Assembly: GCA_027451525.1 (NCBI GenBank)
Contig: DAIDJF010000017.1
Location: 19,651 to 83,650 of the forward strand
Length of the DNA stretch: 64,000 nucleotides
Source of the DNA: Ktedonobacterales bacterium
GTDB taxonomy: Bacteria; Chloroflexota; Ktedonobacteria; Ktedonobacterales; Ktedonobacteraceae
Direction of reading: 5' to 3'
A program made the translations under genes and the position numbers. This document shows positions 12,573 to 21,416 of this stretch, piece after piece; position 1 is the first letter of the stretch, and every line of letters starts with the position of its first letter. The notes beneath the pieces are model-generated. The model searched no databases, was not told where the DNA came from, and saw only the letters and a list, made by a program, of their open reading frames with translations.

Positions 12573-13520
12573 TTACTGCACAATGCGCGTACTTCCCGCG
12601 AATGCCGGAGAACCAGGGCGACGGGGATAACGCTCAGCAGGAGCGAATATAGGGCGCGCAACGGGCGATGCAACGGGGGCAAAAAGAACGGCTTCCGCAA
12701 ATGCCTGACGAAATTCTTCTGCCGAGGCGAAACGATCTTCTGCGCGTTTTTGGAGGGCACGTTGCAACACAGTATCAACGGCATCAGAGATATTAGGCAC
12801 AAAAGAGCGAGCAGAAGGTGCTGGTTGGCGCACATGTTTAAGCAGCACCTCGACCGGCGTTTGACCGAGAAATGGCGGTGAGCCAGTCAGAATGCGAAAC
12901 AACAATACACCAAGTGCATAGATATCACTTCCACGCTTCACGATACCAAGCGATTGTTCGGGAGCAACATACGCTGCCGATCCCCAGCCAATACGGGTCA
13001 GCGATTGTTGGCTATCATCATAGCCACGCGCAATCGCAAAATCGGCCAGCAACATACGCCCATCGGCAGCGACAAAGACATTGGTCGGCTTGATATTCCC
13101 ATGAATGATCTCATGCTGATGCGCATATTCGATGGCATTACATAGTTGCTGAATAATCGGTAATGCCTGCATTGCCGAGAAACGTCCCCCCACGCGCCGT
13201 AGCAAATCTTCCAGCGTCCCCGATGGCACGTATGGCATCACAAGGTAGAGCAGATTTTCGCCCTCACCGTACTCCAAAAGCGGCAAAATATTCGGATCGT
13301 CAAACTGACCAATTTTCTCAGCCTCGGCCATAAAATAGTCCCGAAAAGTTGCCCTTTGCGCATATGTTGGGCGAAACACCTTAACTACTACTTCCTGGCC
13401 TTCCTCCGCCTTTATACCCTCTGTAATAATTTGCGCACGATAGACATCCGCGATACCGCCTTTACTAACACACTGCATCAGCTGATAATCGCTTAATATT
13501 ACCCCTTCAAGATCAGACAT
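12573..13520 (-). CDS. Ser/Thr protein kinase-fold protein, predicted pseudokinase
   Basis: 315 residues with a kinase domain over about 10-275 and a Pro/Ala/Arg-rich C-terminal tail; no TM segment. The ATP lysine (VVVKVF), APEQ and DIYALGVLLF motifs are present. The catalytic loop, however, reads HGNIKPTN instead of HRDxKxxN, so Asn142 replaces the catalytic Asp, and the metal motif reads ADFAIA instead of DFG (its Asp is kept). Loss of the HRD aspartate normally abolishes phosphotransfer, so a scaffold or sensor role is likely. It is transcribed convergently with the PASTA kinase, with the paired palindromes between them. No clear partner gene lies next to it; the PfkB kinase upstream ends 147 bp away. 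Confidence 0.88.
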   Translation of the reverse strand: MSDLEGVILSDYQLMQCVSKGGIADVYRAQIITEGIKAEEGQEVVVKVFRPTYAQRATFRDYFMAEAEKIGQFDDPNILPLLEYGEGENLLYLVMPYVPSGTLEDLLRRVGGRFSAMQALPIIQQLCNAIEYAHQHEIIHGNIKPTNVFVAADGRMLLADFAIARGYDDSQQSLTRIGWGSAAYVAPEQSLGIVKRGSDIYALGVLLFRILTGSPPFLGQTPVEVLLKHVRQPAPSARSFVPNISDAVDTVLQRALQKRAEDRFASAEEFRQAFAEAVLFAPVASPVARPIFAPAERYPRRPGSPAFAGSTRIVQ

Positions 13521-13666
13521 ATATCACCCCGTGAAACGCTTCGTTCAAGATTTCATACCATCACATCAGAAAATTGTTCGGTGTAGAGAAGATACATCGA
13601 ACTAAACGCCGCGTATTCACGTTTTCGGATACTCGACCTACGATTGGCGAGAATATGCAAGAAGTA

Positions 13667-14656
13667 CTATGCAAAAGGCTGGGCACGTAAATGCTCTAAT
13701 TGCGTAGCAGTGGGAACGGCCGCCGTCCCAGTGAGAGCTGTCGTCGAGAGGCTACCGCAGATTGTCCCGCAGCGCAACGCATCGGCAAACGAATAGCCCT
13801 TGAGCATACCATACATAAAGCCGCCGTTGAAAGCATCGCCCGCACCTGTCGTATCTACTACCTTTTCCACAGGCAATGCTGGACACGTCCAATAGCATCC
13901 CTCATGCCAGGCAATCACGCCATCAACGCCAACTTTCACAATCACACTGGGGATAATTTCTTTCAATGCAGACAATGCATCTTCAGCCGTATTTGTCCCC
14001 GTCATATACATCGCCTCCAAACGATTCGGCATCACGACATGCCCGCGCTTCAGTACCTCAAAGATCTGCCGATTAGCTAACTGTTCGGTATCCCAACCAA
14101 CATCGAAAAAAATAGGAAGGTTACGCCCCGTCAGCAGATCAAGCAGAGGATGCAAATTTGGTTGCGCATAGAGAAAAATCGCATCAAAATCATGACGGTC
14201 GAGCGTTGCGCGCACATGCTCTGCCAGAAGTGCGGCCGCCTTCTCGCCTTGCGGATTTAAGTCCGGCGAGAGCGCGTCCAGCATATGCAGCACATGTCCA
14301 GCCGCGCTATCAGCATAGGAGACAAAACCGCGTTCGCCCTCATGCGCCAGACAGATGCTCACCGCACGCATCGGGAATGGATGCTGTGTAATAAATTCGC
14401 GTGTAATGCCTGCCCGATCAATTTCGTCCAACGTATAGCGACTAAAAAAATCATTTCCTAGCTCGGTCAGCAATCCCACCTGCATACCAAGCCGACTCAG
14501 AGTTGCCGCCGTGTTGAAAATCGAGCCGACACCAACCGCAATATCACGCGCATATAGCTCATGACCCAAAGTAGGCCAGTGCGGCAGACCGCTAAAGACG
14601 ATATCAACACAAGAAAAACCTATGACCAGGACATCAAAACGTGAGCGTTGCACCAT
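13667..14656 (-). CDS. PfkB-family carbohydrate kinase
   Basis: 329 residues. The N-terminal motif with GxxxDxxF-like VIGFSCVDIVF and the glycine-rich VGVGSIFNTA fit PfkB family signature 1. The C-terminal DTTGAGDAFNGGF is signature 2 and contains the catalytic base Asp. The family transfers a phosphate from ATP to sugars or nucleosides (ribose, fructose, 2-keto-3-deoxygluconate, adenosine); the substrate cannot be set from the sequence. It is cytoplasmic and divergent from the PadR regulator gene; no sugar transporter is adjacent. Confidence 0.9.
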   Translation of the reverse strand: MVQRSRFDVLVIGFSCVDIVFSGLPHWPTLGHELYARDIAVGVGSIFNTAATLSRLGMQVGLLTELGNDFFSRYTLDEIDRAGITREFITQHPFPMRAVSICLAHEGERGFVSYADSAAGHVLHMLDALSPDLNPQGEKAAALLAEHVRATLDRHDFDAIFLYAQPNLHPLLDLLTGRNLPIFFDVGWDTEQLANRQIFEVLKRGHVVMPNRLEAMYMTGTNTAEDALSALKEIIPSVIVKVGVDGVIAWHEGCYWTCPALPVEKVVDTTGAGDAFNGGFMYGMLKGYSFADALRCGTICGSLSTTALTGTAAVPTATQLEHLRAQPFA

Positions 14657-14794
14657 AACTTAGACCTCGGACCTCTCATAGCGACAAAGATTTTTAGGTT
14701 GCCGTTCTTTTGTGTTTTTATGCTAATGCAGGAAGGGAACGCTGTCAAGCACATTCCAAGAGCAATACACCGCGCAAAAATGCGTTCCATGCTC

Positions 14795-14823
14795 TTGACA
14801 AGATTGCGATATATCGTTATACT
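14795..14823 (+). promoter_or_regulatory. Consensus promoter of the padR-like gene
   Basis: TTGACA, 17 bp, TATACT: a perfect -35 and a 5/6 -10 box at consensus spacing. The spacer and -10 are covered by the left arm of the 20-bp inverted repeat, a layout expected for repression. Confidence 0.85.
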
Positions 14824-14847
14824 AACAATAACGATATATCGCAATCT
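14801..14847. promoter_or_regulatory. PadR-type operator: perfect 20-bp inverted repeat
   Basis: agattgcgatatatcgttat and its exact complement separated by a 7-nt spacer (actaaca). The core gatatatcg is itself a palindrome in both arms, so two dimer sites may exist. It overlaps the -10 region of the padR-like promoter, so autorepression is the simplest reading. Confidence 0.8.
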
Positions 14848-14910
14848 ATCAAACACAGTGCCGCCCAGATAAAGAACAAGCAGACGGGCAGGTAGAAAGG
14901 TACATAAAGA

Positions 14911-15597
14911 ATGTTTAACAAGTTTGGTAAACGCTTCGCGTTTCAATTTCAAGGTGGACCAGAAGAGGGGTGGACGCCTCCATGGTTACACAACACACAA
15001 GAATGGCAAGACAGACACGGACCATTTGGGCATGGCCCACGCTTCTTTCAAATGCACATGGGGCATGGCCCCTTTGGTCCTGAAGGCCCTGGAGGACGCG
15101 GCAGACGCTTCTTTGGTCGTGGAGACATGAAGTTTGCGCTCCTGGAACTTTTGCAAGAGCGACCGATGCATGGCTACGAGATGATGAAAGCATTAGAAGA
15201 GAAATCAGGCGGTTTCTACGCTCCCAGTGCTGGCTCTGTCTACCCAACACTTCAAATGCTAGAGGATCGCGGTCTTGTGACCGTGAACGAAGTCGATGGC
15301 AAAAAGGTCTACAGCATCACTGATGCAGGCCGCGCACTGTTAGCTGAGCACAAAAATGAACCCGGCAAACAGGATGAGTTTGCAGGCCCTCCCTGGCGCG
15401 GCCATGGCGGACGACACGGCGCACCAGAAATACAGGCATTGCGTAGCGAAACAATGGAAGTTGCCCGCCTCTTCGCTATCGCGGGACGCATGTCAATACG
15501 CGATGCAGAGAAGGTGAAACATCTGCGTGAGATCATCGAACGCACACGCAAGGAACTTTCTGAGATGATCTACGATAATGAGAAAAATCAGAGCTAG
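14911..15597 (+). CDS. PadR-family transcriptional regulator with Gly/His/Pro-rich N-terminus
   Basis: 228 residues. The first 65 are unusual, rich in Gly, His, Pro and Phe (GPFGHGPRF, HMGHGPFG). The PadR winged helix follows from about 70 to 150 (LLELLQERPMHGYEMMKALEE, SAGSVYPTLQMLEDRGLV). A C-terminal helical region (about 185-225) is rich in charged residues, as in the dimerising coiled coil of PadR proteins. AAAGG lies 11 nt before the ATG. PadR regulators often respond to phenolics, drugs or metals; the His-rich arm hints at metal binding but that is speculative. No transporter is adjacent, and the strong operator suggests the gene controls itself. Confidence 0.93.
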   Translation: MFNKFGKRFAFQFQGGPEEGWTPPWLHNTQEWQDRHGPFGHGPRFFQMHMGHGPFGPEGPGGRGRRFFGRGDMKFALLELLQERPMHGYEMMKALEEKSGGFYAPSAGSVYPTLQMLEDRGLVTVNEVDGKKVYSITDAGRALLAEHKNEPGKQDEFAGPPWRGHGGRHGAPEIQALRSETMEVARLFAIAGRMSIRDAEKVKHLREIIERTRKELSEMIYDNEKNQS

Positions 15598-15605
15598 CAG
15601 GGTGT

Positions 15606-15683
15606 ACGCCACACTCACAACAAACCGATGTCCCTCTGAACAATCTTCTTCAGAGGGACATCGGTTTGTTGTGAGTGTGGCGT
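15606..15683. terminator. Perfect 34-bp stem-loop between convergent genes
   Basis: Arms of 34 nt pair without mismatch around a 10-nt loop (acaatcttct). It sits between the padR-like stop (15597) and the DUF3307 stop (15685), so it can end transcripts from both sides. There is no long T run, so it may act by blocking read-through or protecting 3' ends. Confidence 0.8.
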
Positions 15684-15684
15684 G

Positions 15685-15999
15685 CTAGAACTTTAGCCAG
15701 AGGATGAGGAAAATAGTGAGGAAATGTAAAAGTTGGTCAAGCCAAATCGAGCTAATCAGTTTGTAGCGTGCTTTGAGAGGATCGACGACAAAATGCGTTG
15801 CCAGTAGAACTACTGTTGCGAGCCAGGATGAGTGCGCAAACAACACAAACACAGCGGTATAGGTTGCGCCATGATAAAAATTAACCTCCCAACTTCTCCC
15901 TTTCTCGATACTCATCCAGGCACTCTGGAATGCAAAATCACCCACGAAATGACAGGCCAGCCAGATCAACAAGGTCTGTACAGAGATACCCAGTAACAT
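15685..15999 (-). CDS. DUF3307 small membrane protein
   Basis: 104 residues, almost entirely membrane-embedded (three or four TM helices). Conserved polar residues match the DUF3307 pattern: HFVGDFAFQS near the N-terminus, YHGATYT in the middle, THFVVDPLKARY and WLDQLLHFL toward the end. The intramembrane His and Asp are conserved in the family, whose function is unknown. It is convergent with padR and sits 128 bp downstream of the O-antigen-ligase-like gene on the same strand, which could make them co-transcribed. Confidence 0.8.
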   Translation of the reverse strand: MLLGISVQTLLIWLACHFVGDFAFQSAWMSIEKGRSWEVNFYHGATYTAVFVLFAHSSWLATVVLLATHFVVDPLKARYKLISSIWLDQLLHFLTIFLILWLKF

Positions 16000-16127
16000 A
16001 CAAGTTGTACCCCTCTCATTATACTCAATTATCTTGAGTGTAATGGATGTGGATGGGGTACAACTATGAACTGGTCCGCTTTACGCCTGTGAAGTAGCTC
16101 ACAATCACCGTTTCTTAACATACGCAC

Positions 16128-17810
16128 TTATGCCGTTGGCACTTCAAGTGTATCAACCTCTGTCCAGGCAGTCTTTCCGCGCTTGCGCCAATGGGTTCCC
16201 GTTAACCAGCGCAATAGGAGCAAGGCCAGCACTAATATCCAGAAGCAGAAAGCCAGATCTTGTTCTAAGAATGAACTATCACCCATTCCCTGTACAAGAG
16301 CAGCCAGCATCGCGCCACCGACCCCAAGTGTCATCCAACGTACCTGTTCTCCTTGGGTGGGAAGCAGCATCCGCGCCCGTGTCAGTATACGCGCAAAGAG
16401 ACGGTAGAATACCGCCAGAACGGCAATAAAGGCCAGAAGACCAAAGATACCCATACTTACCCAGATCTGCAAGAAGATGTTATGTGGATGCGAAAGCGTT
16501 GGCTCTTCACGTAATCCTGTATCAATACCTGTATGTGGCGGATAGCTGACTACCCAATAATGAAACTGATGGGCATTACAAATATTGTTTAAACTGTAGT
16601 AACACAGCCAATTATCCATACCAAAGCCGAACCAGGGACGATCATGGATCATGCGCAAGGCCGTCAGCCACAGATAGTAGCGTTTCGTCAATGTGCTGAT
16701 GTGCCCGTTGGTGTGCCCCTCGAAGAAGACAAGAATGCGATTGTGATATACCAGGATTCCAATAACTGCAACGACCAATAACACGCCCCCACAAATAAGC
16801 AATGTTTTGCGATTAGGTGCATTAAACGCAGCAATAAACAGCAAGGCAACCGGAATTGCAATCCACGCACCATGTGATTGTGTCAAATACAACGCACCAA
16901 GCATCGGGATGCAGATCAGCAAAGCCAGCAAACGTTGTTGCCACTGCACTTTTGCGAGCAACCAGGCAAAAGCTATTGGCAGCGTGTAGTCTAATAATAA
17001 CGCGATACTGTTCGCACTCCCATAAACTGTATGGATACGACGAATACCATCTGACTCCAATACCAGGGTATGTTTGAAAAACACATATTGAATAATGCCA
17101 GCAACTGCAATGATAAATCCGGTACTCACCAGAGCCATCAGCAGGCGCGTGACATCTTGCCGGGTGCGCAGACATAGCAAAGCCAGGAGGAGATAGAGTA
17201 GTGGTCCTAACACCTCTTCGCGAAAGGCACGCAGTGCCGTTGTATGGGCGTAGGCGATAATAATTGAAAAAGCCGCCACCGCGACAAACACGGCAATCGG
17301 TAGCGCGACAGGTCCCAAACGATCGCGCAACTCAGACCAGGAAAGCCAATAAGGCCACGCACGCCGTTTTACGATAAGCTGTGCAACTGCCACAAACAGG
17401 CATGTCCACAACATAATTTCAACGAGACTAAAATCATAATGACTAAAGACTTTTTTTTGTAGTAGATAATACGGCAATGTGAGGGGCAGCAATGCAACCG
17501 CTACCGGCAAACGGTACCAGCAGAGCAAGGCAAAGATCAACAAAAATGGAAGAGAGAGCAACGTTGCAGCAGGCAGATGCGAGAGAAGTGGAATATGATA
17601 GTTTTTATTGCCAATAAAATAATACAATGCCATCGAGGCAATCATAGCGATTTCGATCAGACGCGCACGCCAGAACGATGGGGGCTGGCTCATTTCTTGC
17701 CCAGAGAACGCTGATTCTGCCGATGTTGACATACTACGCTCATTCATCTCTGTTGTTTGTTGCGCTTTCAGTGGGTCGTGCAAGGGAAACGACATATCGT
17801 GACTACTCAT
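16128..17810 (-). CDS. O-antigen ligase/polymerase (Wzy/WaaL-type) membrane protein
   Basis: About 560 residues from ATG 17810; the track start at 17873 is a TTG without support. After a 60-residue polar N-terminus come about 11-12 TM helices. The large periplasmic loop near the C-terminus contains DRPWFGFGMDNW and SHPHNIFLQIW, the usual Wzy_C/WaaL signature with its catalytic-type His. Such enzymes polymerise or ligate undecaprenyl-linked glycans at the outer face of the membrane. No other capsule genes adjoin it, except a GT87-like mannosyltransferase and an epimerase within 3 kb. No ribosome-binding site supports the start. Confidence 0.85.
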   Translation of the reverse strand: MSSHDMSFPLHDPLKAQQTTEMNERSMSTSAESAFSGQEMSQPPSFWRARLIEIAMIASMALYYFIGNKNYHIPLLSHLPAATLLSLPFLLIFALLCWYRLPVAVALLPLTLPYYLLQKKVFSHYDFSLVEIMLWTCLFVAVAQLIVKRRAWPYWLSWSELRDRLGPVALPIAVFVAVAAFSIIIAYAHTTALRAFREEVLGPLLYLLLALLCLRTRQDVTRLLMALVSTGFIIAVAGIIQYVFFKHTLVLESDGIRRIHTVYGSANSIALLLDYTLPIAFAWLLAKVQWQQRLLALLICIPMLGALYLTQSHGAWIAIPVALLFIAAFNAPNRKTLLICGGVLLVVAVIGILVYHNRILVFFEGHTNGHISTLTKRYYLWLTALRMIHDRPWFGFGMDNWLCYYSLNNICNAHQFHYWVVSYPPHTGIDTGLREEPTLSHPHNIFLQIWVSMGIFGLLAFIAVLAVFYRLFARILTRARMLLPTQGEQVRWMTLGVGGAMLAALVQGMGDSSFLEQDLAFCFWILVLALLLLRWLTGTHWRKRGKTAWTEVDTLEVPTA

Positions 17811-17981
17811 AGCATACACGGCTTTCGCATAAGATAATATGCATGTACTCCATATACATACAACGGGACACAAAGGAAACTCTTCGCATCGTCAGTATAG
17901 CAGAATAGCCGTATGCAGTCTATCAACAAGGAAGAAAGTCAGAGCGGTTTCCGCCTTAAGAAAATGATCAATGAGGGAACA

Positions 17982-18038
17982 AAAATCCGAGGAAGCTGAC
18001 ACTATCAAGATATACATAGATAGTGCAAGTTTCCTCGG
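17982..18038 (-). terminator. Intrinsic terminator of the peroxiredoxin gene
   Basis: Read on the minus strand: ccgaggaa / ttcctcgg outer stem plus cactatc / gatagtg inner stem, followed by TTTTTG. It begins 28 bp after the stop codon. Confidence 0.8.
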
Positions 18039-18065
18039 ACATCGCGTGCAAGAGAGGCCAGATCG

Positions 18066-18551
18066 CTAGAGCTTGCGGATTGCCTCAAAGAGGTCTTCGT
18101 TATCAGGCATCTCACCGGGCGTATACATTACCTCGATATAGCGAATAATCCCCTCTTTGTCAATCAGAAAGAGGGCGCGTTCTGGCATGCCAGCCTGGTG
18201 ACGCACACCATAGAGATCAACCACCTGACCCTGCGGGTAGAAATCCGAGAGCAGAGGGAACGAGGTATGCATTGACTTCTCCCATGCGCTTAGCGCATGA
18301 GTGCTGTCCATGCTAACCGATACAACCTCGGTTTCAAAATCGTTGAAACGGCTCAAATCAGCCTCGTAGGAGGGCAATTGGGCCGAGCAAACGCTACTAA
18401 AGGCAAATGGCACGAATGCCAGTACGACATTCTTTTTACCACGAAAATCGCTAAGACGCCAATCCTCACGCCCGGCTGTTTTGAGCGTGAAATCAGGAGC
18501 GACATCGCCAACCTTGAGCGTCTTTGTTTCTGTGCGATTTCTGCTATCCAT
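18066..18551 (-). CDS. 1-Cys peroxiredoxin, AhpE/AhpC-TSA family
   Basis: 161 residues from ATG 18551, preceded by GGAAGGAT; the longer track ORF adds 33 residues with no ribosome-binding site. Thioredoxin fold with [12 protein letters not shown] at the N-terminus and the active-site segment [12 protein letters not shown], matching PxxxS/TxxC of peroxiredoxins. That Cys is the only one in the protein, so it must act by a 1-Cys mechanism with an external thiol. It should reduce H2O2 or organic peroxides in the cytoplasm. The gene is divergent from the GT87-like gene and ends at a good terminator. A 7-bp inverted repeat (ggtaggc / gcctacc, 22-bp spacer) lies in its upstream region and may be regulatory. 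Confidence 0.9.
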   Translation of the reverse strand: MDSRNRTETKTLKVGDVAPDFTLKTAGREDWRLSDFRGKKNVVLAFVPFAFSSVCSAQLPSYEADLSRFNDFETEVVSVSMDSTHALSAWEKSMHTSFPLLSDFYPQGQVVDLYGVRHQAGMPERALFLIDKEGIIRYIEVMYTPGEMPDNEDLFEAIRKL

Positions 18552-18727
18552 GATATTTTTTATCCTTCCACAAGTGACCCTGCGTCCTACTACAGGTAGG
18601 CGCGAATGGACGTTACTTGTTTTGCCTACCACTCGTCTTGCAATATGCATATTTAGCCGAACAAATACATGCGTTTTTGCCAGACATGGCGCAATACCCT
18701 TGAAATTTTAGCACCGTGCTTAAGACC

Positions 18728-20182
18728 ATGTCAATGGAATATAGTGGAAAGAATACGCATTTGCTACAAGAACAGATACATGAAACACATGCAGGGCGAC
18801 TTAAAAAATACCTTGCATCTATACAAGACTCCCTGTTTGTTCAGTATGGGATGAGGGCTTATATCGCCATCACCTTCGTGAATTTTGCGATCTTCTGCGG
18901 CACATCATGGCAAATTTTCTTGACCAATAGCGACCCCGCACGCTATCAATGCTACGCACTAACGTTTTGGTTAGGAAGCGCGGCAACACAGCTTTTACCA
19001 GCACTACAATGCAATTTTCTCCACCTCACAACAGCATATGCCCCCTTTCATATGCTGCCTTTAGAATATCCCCCACTTGCCCTTTTGCCGTTTTCGTTCG
19101 CGCTTCTTGCCCCTATCGCCTATTATCAGCTTGCATTTGCAATCCTTATGTCACTCGTTGCAGGATTACTTTACTGGCTACTGATACGCTATGGCCCACG
19201 TGGGTCCGCGCTGATTTTTGCCGTTTACCTCTTTGTCGGGGCATTGGCGACAGCACAGGTGCGCTATGATCTCGTTCCTGCCACACTCACCCTACTCTGT
19301 ATCATCGCGGCAGAACGCAAACATTGGACAGCCGCTTACGTCGCGCTTGCCTTTGGTGTCCTATTAAAAATTTACCCAATCCTGCTGTTACCGCCCTTAT
19401 TTCTTGCCGAGCAACATGCACGCAAACGACTACTCCTTCCCTTTTCGCATCTATCATTTAAAGAAACATGCACACAAATTTTGTTGGACATACGGAGTAT
19501 GTTCCATTGGTACTGGAAAAATCTGCTCCTTTTCTGCGTGATCGTTGGTGGAATCACAGGCGTTTTCGCAATTCTAAACTTCCAGGGTGCCATTCTCGAT
19601 CAACTTCTCTACTTTGCCCAACGCCCTGTACAGATTGAGGCCACAAGCAGCACATTCCTCTACCTCTCCGCTCATTTAGGCTATCCCCTTCAAATTGTCT
19701 ACACTTTTGGCTCACTTAATATCCTGAGTCCTTTTGATGGAATAGTATCTTCTCTCTGCTTGCTTCTATTTTTCCTCGGTTTCGTGTATACTATATATAT
19801 GCAGTGGTGTGGCAAGTTAGATATCGCCCAGGCAAGTATTGCATTACTCCTTGTGTTCATTGCAACTGGGAAGGTCTTTAGCCCTCAGTATCTTATCTGG
19901 GTCATGCCACTGCTCGCTTACGCCGATGCAAGCGATCCTTTCTGGCTGGTCTGCTGGGGTCTTCTCTCTTCTATTACCACATTCATCTACATTGATCTCT
20001 ACTCTAAGCCCGTAAATCCACTGCAAATTCCTTTTGTCCCAGGCTATTTCGAGGCGGTAACACTCCGTAACGCACTTTTCGTGCTTGTCACATTGGCCTA
20101 CTTTTTCAACTGGTTTCAAGTACGACAGCGTAAACATGTTCCCTCTACTGTAAGTACAGAAGCACAGTTTGCACTAGAATAA
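18728..20182 (+). CDS. GT87-like (DUF2029) polyprenol-linked mannosyltransferase
   Basis: About 484 residues; ATG 18728 or 18734 are both possible and neither has a clear ribosome-binding site. Roughly ten to eleven TM helices. Features typical of the GT-C/GT87 group: a YPPLALLPF motif after the first luminal loop, the LKIYPILLLPPLF segment, and SPQYLIWVMPLLAY near the C-terminus. The first extracellular loop should carry the catalytic Asp (NSDPARYQCY region). Likely role: transfer of mannose or a related sugar from a polyprenyl-phosphate donor to an outer-surface glycan or lipid. It is convergent with the epimerase and shares the hairpin with it. Confidence 0.75.
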   Translation: MSMEYSGKNTHLLQEQIHETHAGRLKKYLASIQDSLFVQYGMRAYIAITFVNFAIFCGTSWQIFLTNSDPARYQCYALTFWLGSAATQLLPALQCNFLHLTTAYAPFHMLPLEYPPLALLPFSFALLAPIAYYQLAFAILMSLVAGLLYWLLIRYGPRGSALIFAVYLFVGALATAQVRYDLVPATLTLLCIIAAERKHWTAAYVALAFGVLLKIYPILLLPPLFLAEQHARKRLLLPFSHLSFKETCTQILLDIRSMFHWYWKNLLLFCVIVGGITGVFAILNFQGAILDQLLYFAQRPVQIEATSSTFLYLSAHLGYPLQIVYTFGSLNILSPFDGIVSSLCLLLFFLGFVYTIYMQWCGKLDIAQASIALLLVFIATGKVFSPQYLIWVMPLLAYADASDPFWLVCWGLLSSITTFIYIDLYSKPVNPLQIPFVPGYFEAVTLRNALFVLVTLAYFFNWFQVRQRKHVPSTVSTEAQFALE

Positions 20183-20250
20183 CTACTCAATAAAAAAGCG
20201 TACGTGGGAGGAGTTTTTCCTTCCAGTACGCCTTTTATTGAGTAGTTATT
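20178..20250. terminator. Long hairpin between convergent genes
   Basis: 18-bp outer stem (aataactactcaataaaa / ttttattgagtagttatt) plus a 6-bp inner stem (gcgtac / gtacgc). The A run and T run sit on opposite arms, so it can act as an intrinsic terminator in both directions. It overlaps the stop of the GT87-like gene. Confidence 0.8.
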
Positions 20251-20254
20251 TCAT

Positions 20255-21292
20255 TTAGGCTTTGACGGTTTCACGCCCCTGCGCATTTGCTCGTGCCTGC
20301 TTCTCACGCACGTACCAGCGGACACCTTCGGTCACGCCACGTTTCATATCAAACTCTGGCTGATAACCCAGTTCGCGGCGCGCGCGCTCAATCGAGAATT
20401 TCTGATCGCCACCGAGCAAGGTGATACCATATGTGGTTGCTGGCGGCGGTGTAGCATTGCGCCGACCTAGTGCCTCCCAGACAACCTCTGCCGCCCGTGC
20501 CGCCGAGTACATTGGCGTATAGGGAATCTTGATCGAGATATGCGGAACCATCAGCGCGTCAGCAATCGTATTGAAGTATTCAGCCTGCGTGACACGGCGA
20601 TCATCCGCAATCGTATAAGCACGTCCGATGACTTCGTTACCCGCGTCACCAGCTTTTATCAGACCCTGCGCGACATCGCGCACATACACTACTGGCACGA
20701 TATTATCGCCAGAACCGACGAGAAAACCTTTGCCAGAGTCTACCAGAGCCACGAAACGCCCAAAACTGGCGTTGTCACGTGGTCCATAAATCCAGGCGGG
20801 ACGCACAATCACCACTGGCGCACCCTGTTCGCGTACCATGTCAGCAATCAGACGCTCACCCGCAATCTTCGTACGGCTATATGGATTATCCTCCGCGTGA
20901 TAGGGATGGTCCTCGGTTACAATCCCACTCAGATGATGCCCATAGACAGTGATCGAGCTGGTATGGACAATCCGCTCGACGCCCGCGTCCATCGATGCTA
21001 GAATAAGGTCGGTCAAGCCGCGCACGTTAACAGCATGATATACCTCTTCCAAACCCCAGGGACCCGTCTTCGCGGCAATATTATAGACGCGCTGTACGCC
21101 CTTTACCGCCCGTTTCAGTGACTCAACATCGGTCAAGTCACCTTTTACAATCTCTACACCTTTCAGTGTTTGCAAATAGCTGATATCTTCAACAGGTCGC
21201 ACCATCGCACGGACTTCATCGCCACGCTCTAACAGCATATCTATAAGATGACCACCCAGAAAACCAGCTGCCCCCGTCACTAACGCCTTCAT
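20255..21292 (-). CDS. NAD-dependent epimerase/dehydratase (extended SDR)
   Basis: 345 residues beginning MKALVTGAAGFLGGHL, the GxxGxxG dinucleotide motif. The active-site YSRTKIAGE provides the YxxxK pair, with a Ser/Thr-rich HTSSITVYG before it. The C-terminal half resembles the 3-beta-hydroxysteroid dehydrogenase/dihydroflavonol reductase branch. Substrates in this group are nucleotide sugars, sterols or other hydroxy-ketones and cannot be told here. AGAGGAG lies 11 nt upstream of the ATG. Downstream of the MFS gene on the same strand (125-bp gap). Confidence 0.9.
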   Translation of the reverse strand: MKALVTGAAGFLGGHLIDMLLERGDEVRAMVRPVEDISYLQTLKGVEIVKGDLTDVESLKRAVKGVQRVYNIAAKTGPWGLEEVYHAVNVRGLTDLILASMDAGVERIVHTSSITVYGHHLSGIVTEDHPYHAEDNPYSRTKIAGERLIADMVREQGAPVVIVRPAWIYGPRDNASFGRFVALVDSGKGFLVGSGDNIVPVVYVRDVAQGLIKAGDAGNEVIGRAYTIADDRRVTQAEYFNTIADALMVPHISIKIPYTPMYSAARAAEVVWEALGRRNATPPPATTYGITLLGGDQKFSIERARRELGYQPEFDMKRGVTEGVRWYVREKQARANAQGRETVKA

Positions 21293-21416
21293 GTATAATT
21301 TTCTCCTCTTAACATACTATTCACCCAGAGCCTTATAGCCTCTCACCTCTTCCCTTCTCAGGAGCAGTATAACAATCTCACCCCATTCTGACAACAGAGT
21401 AGGACTGAAAGGGTTG

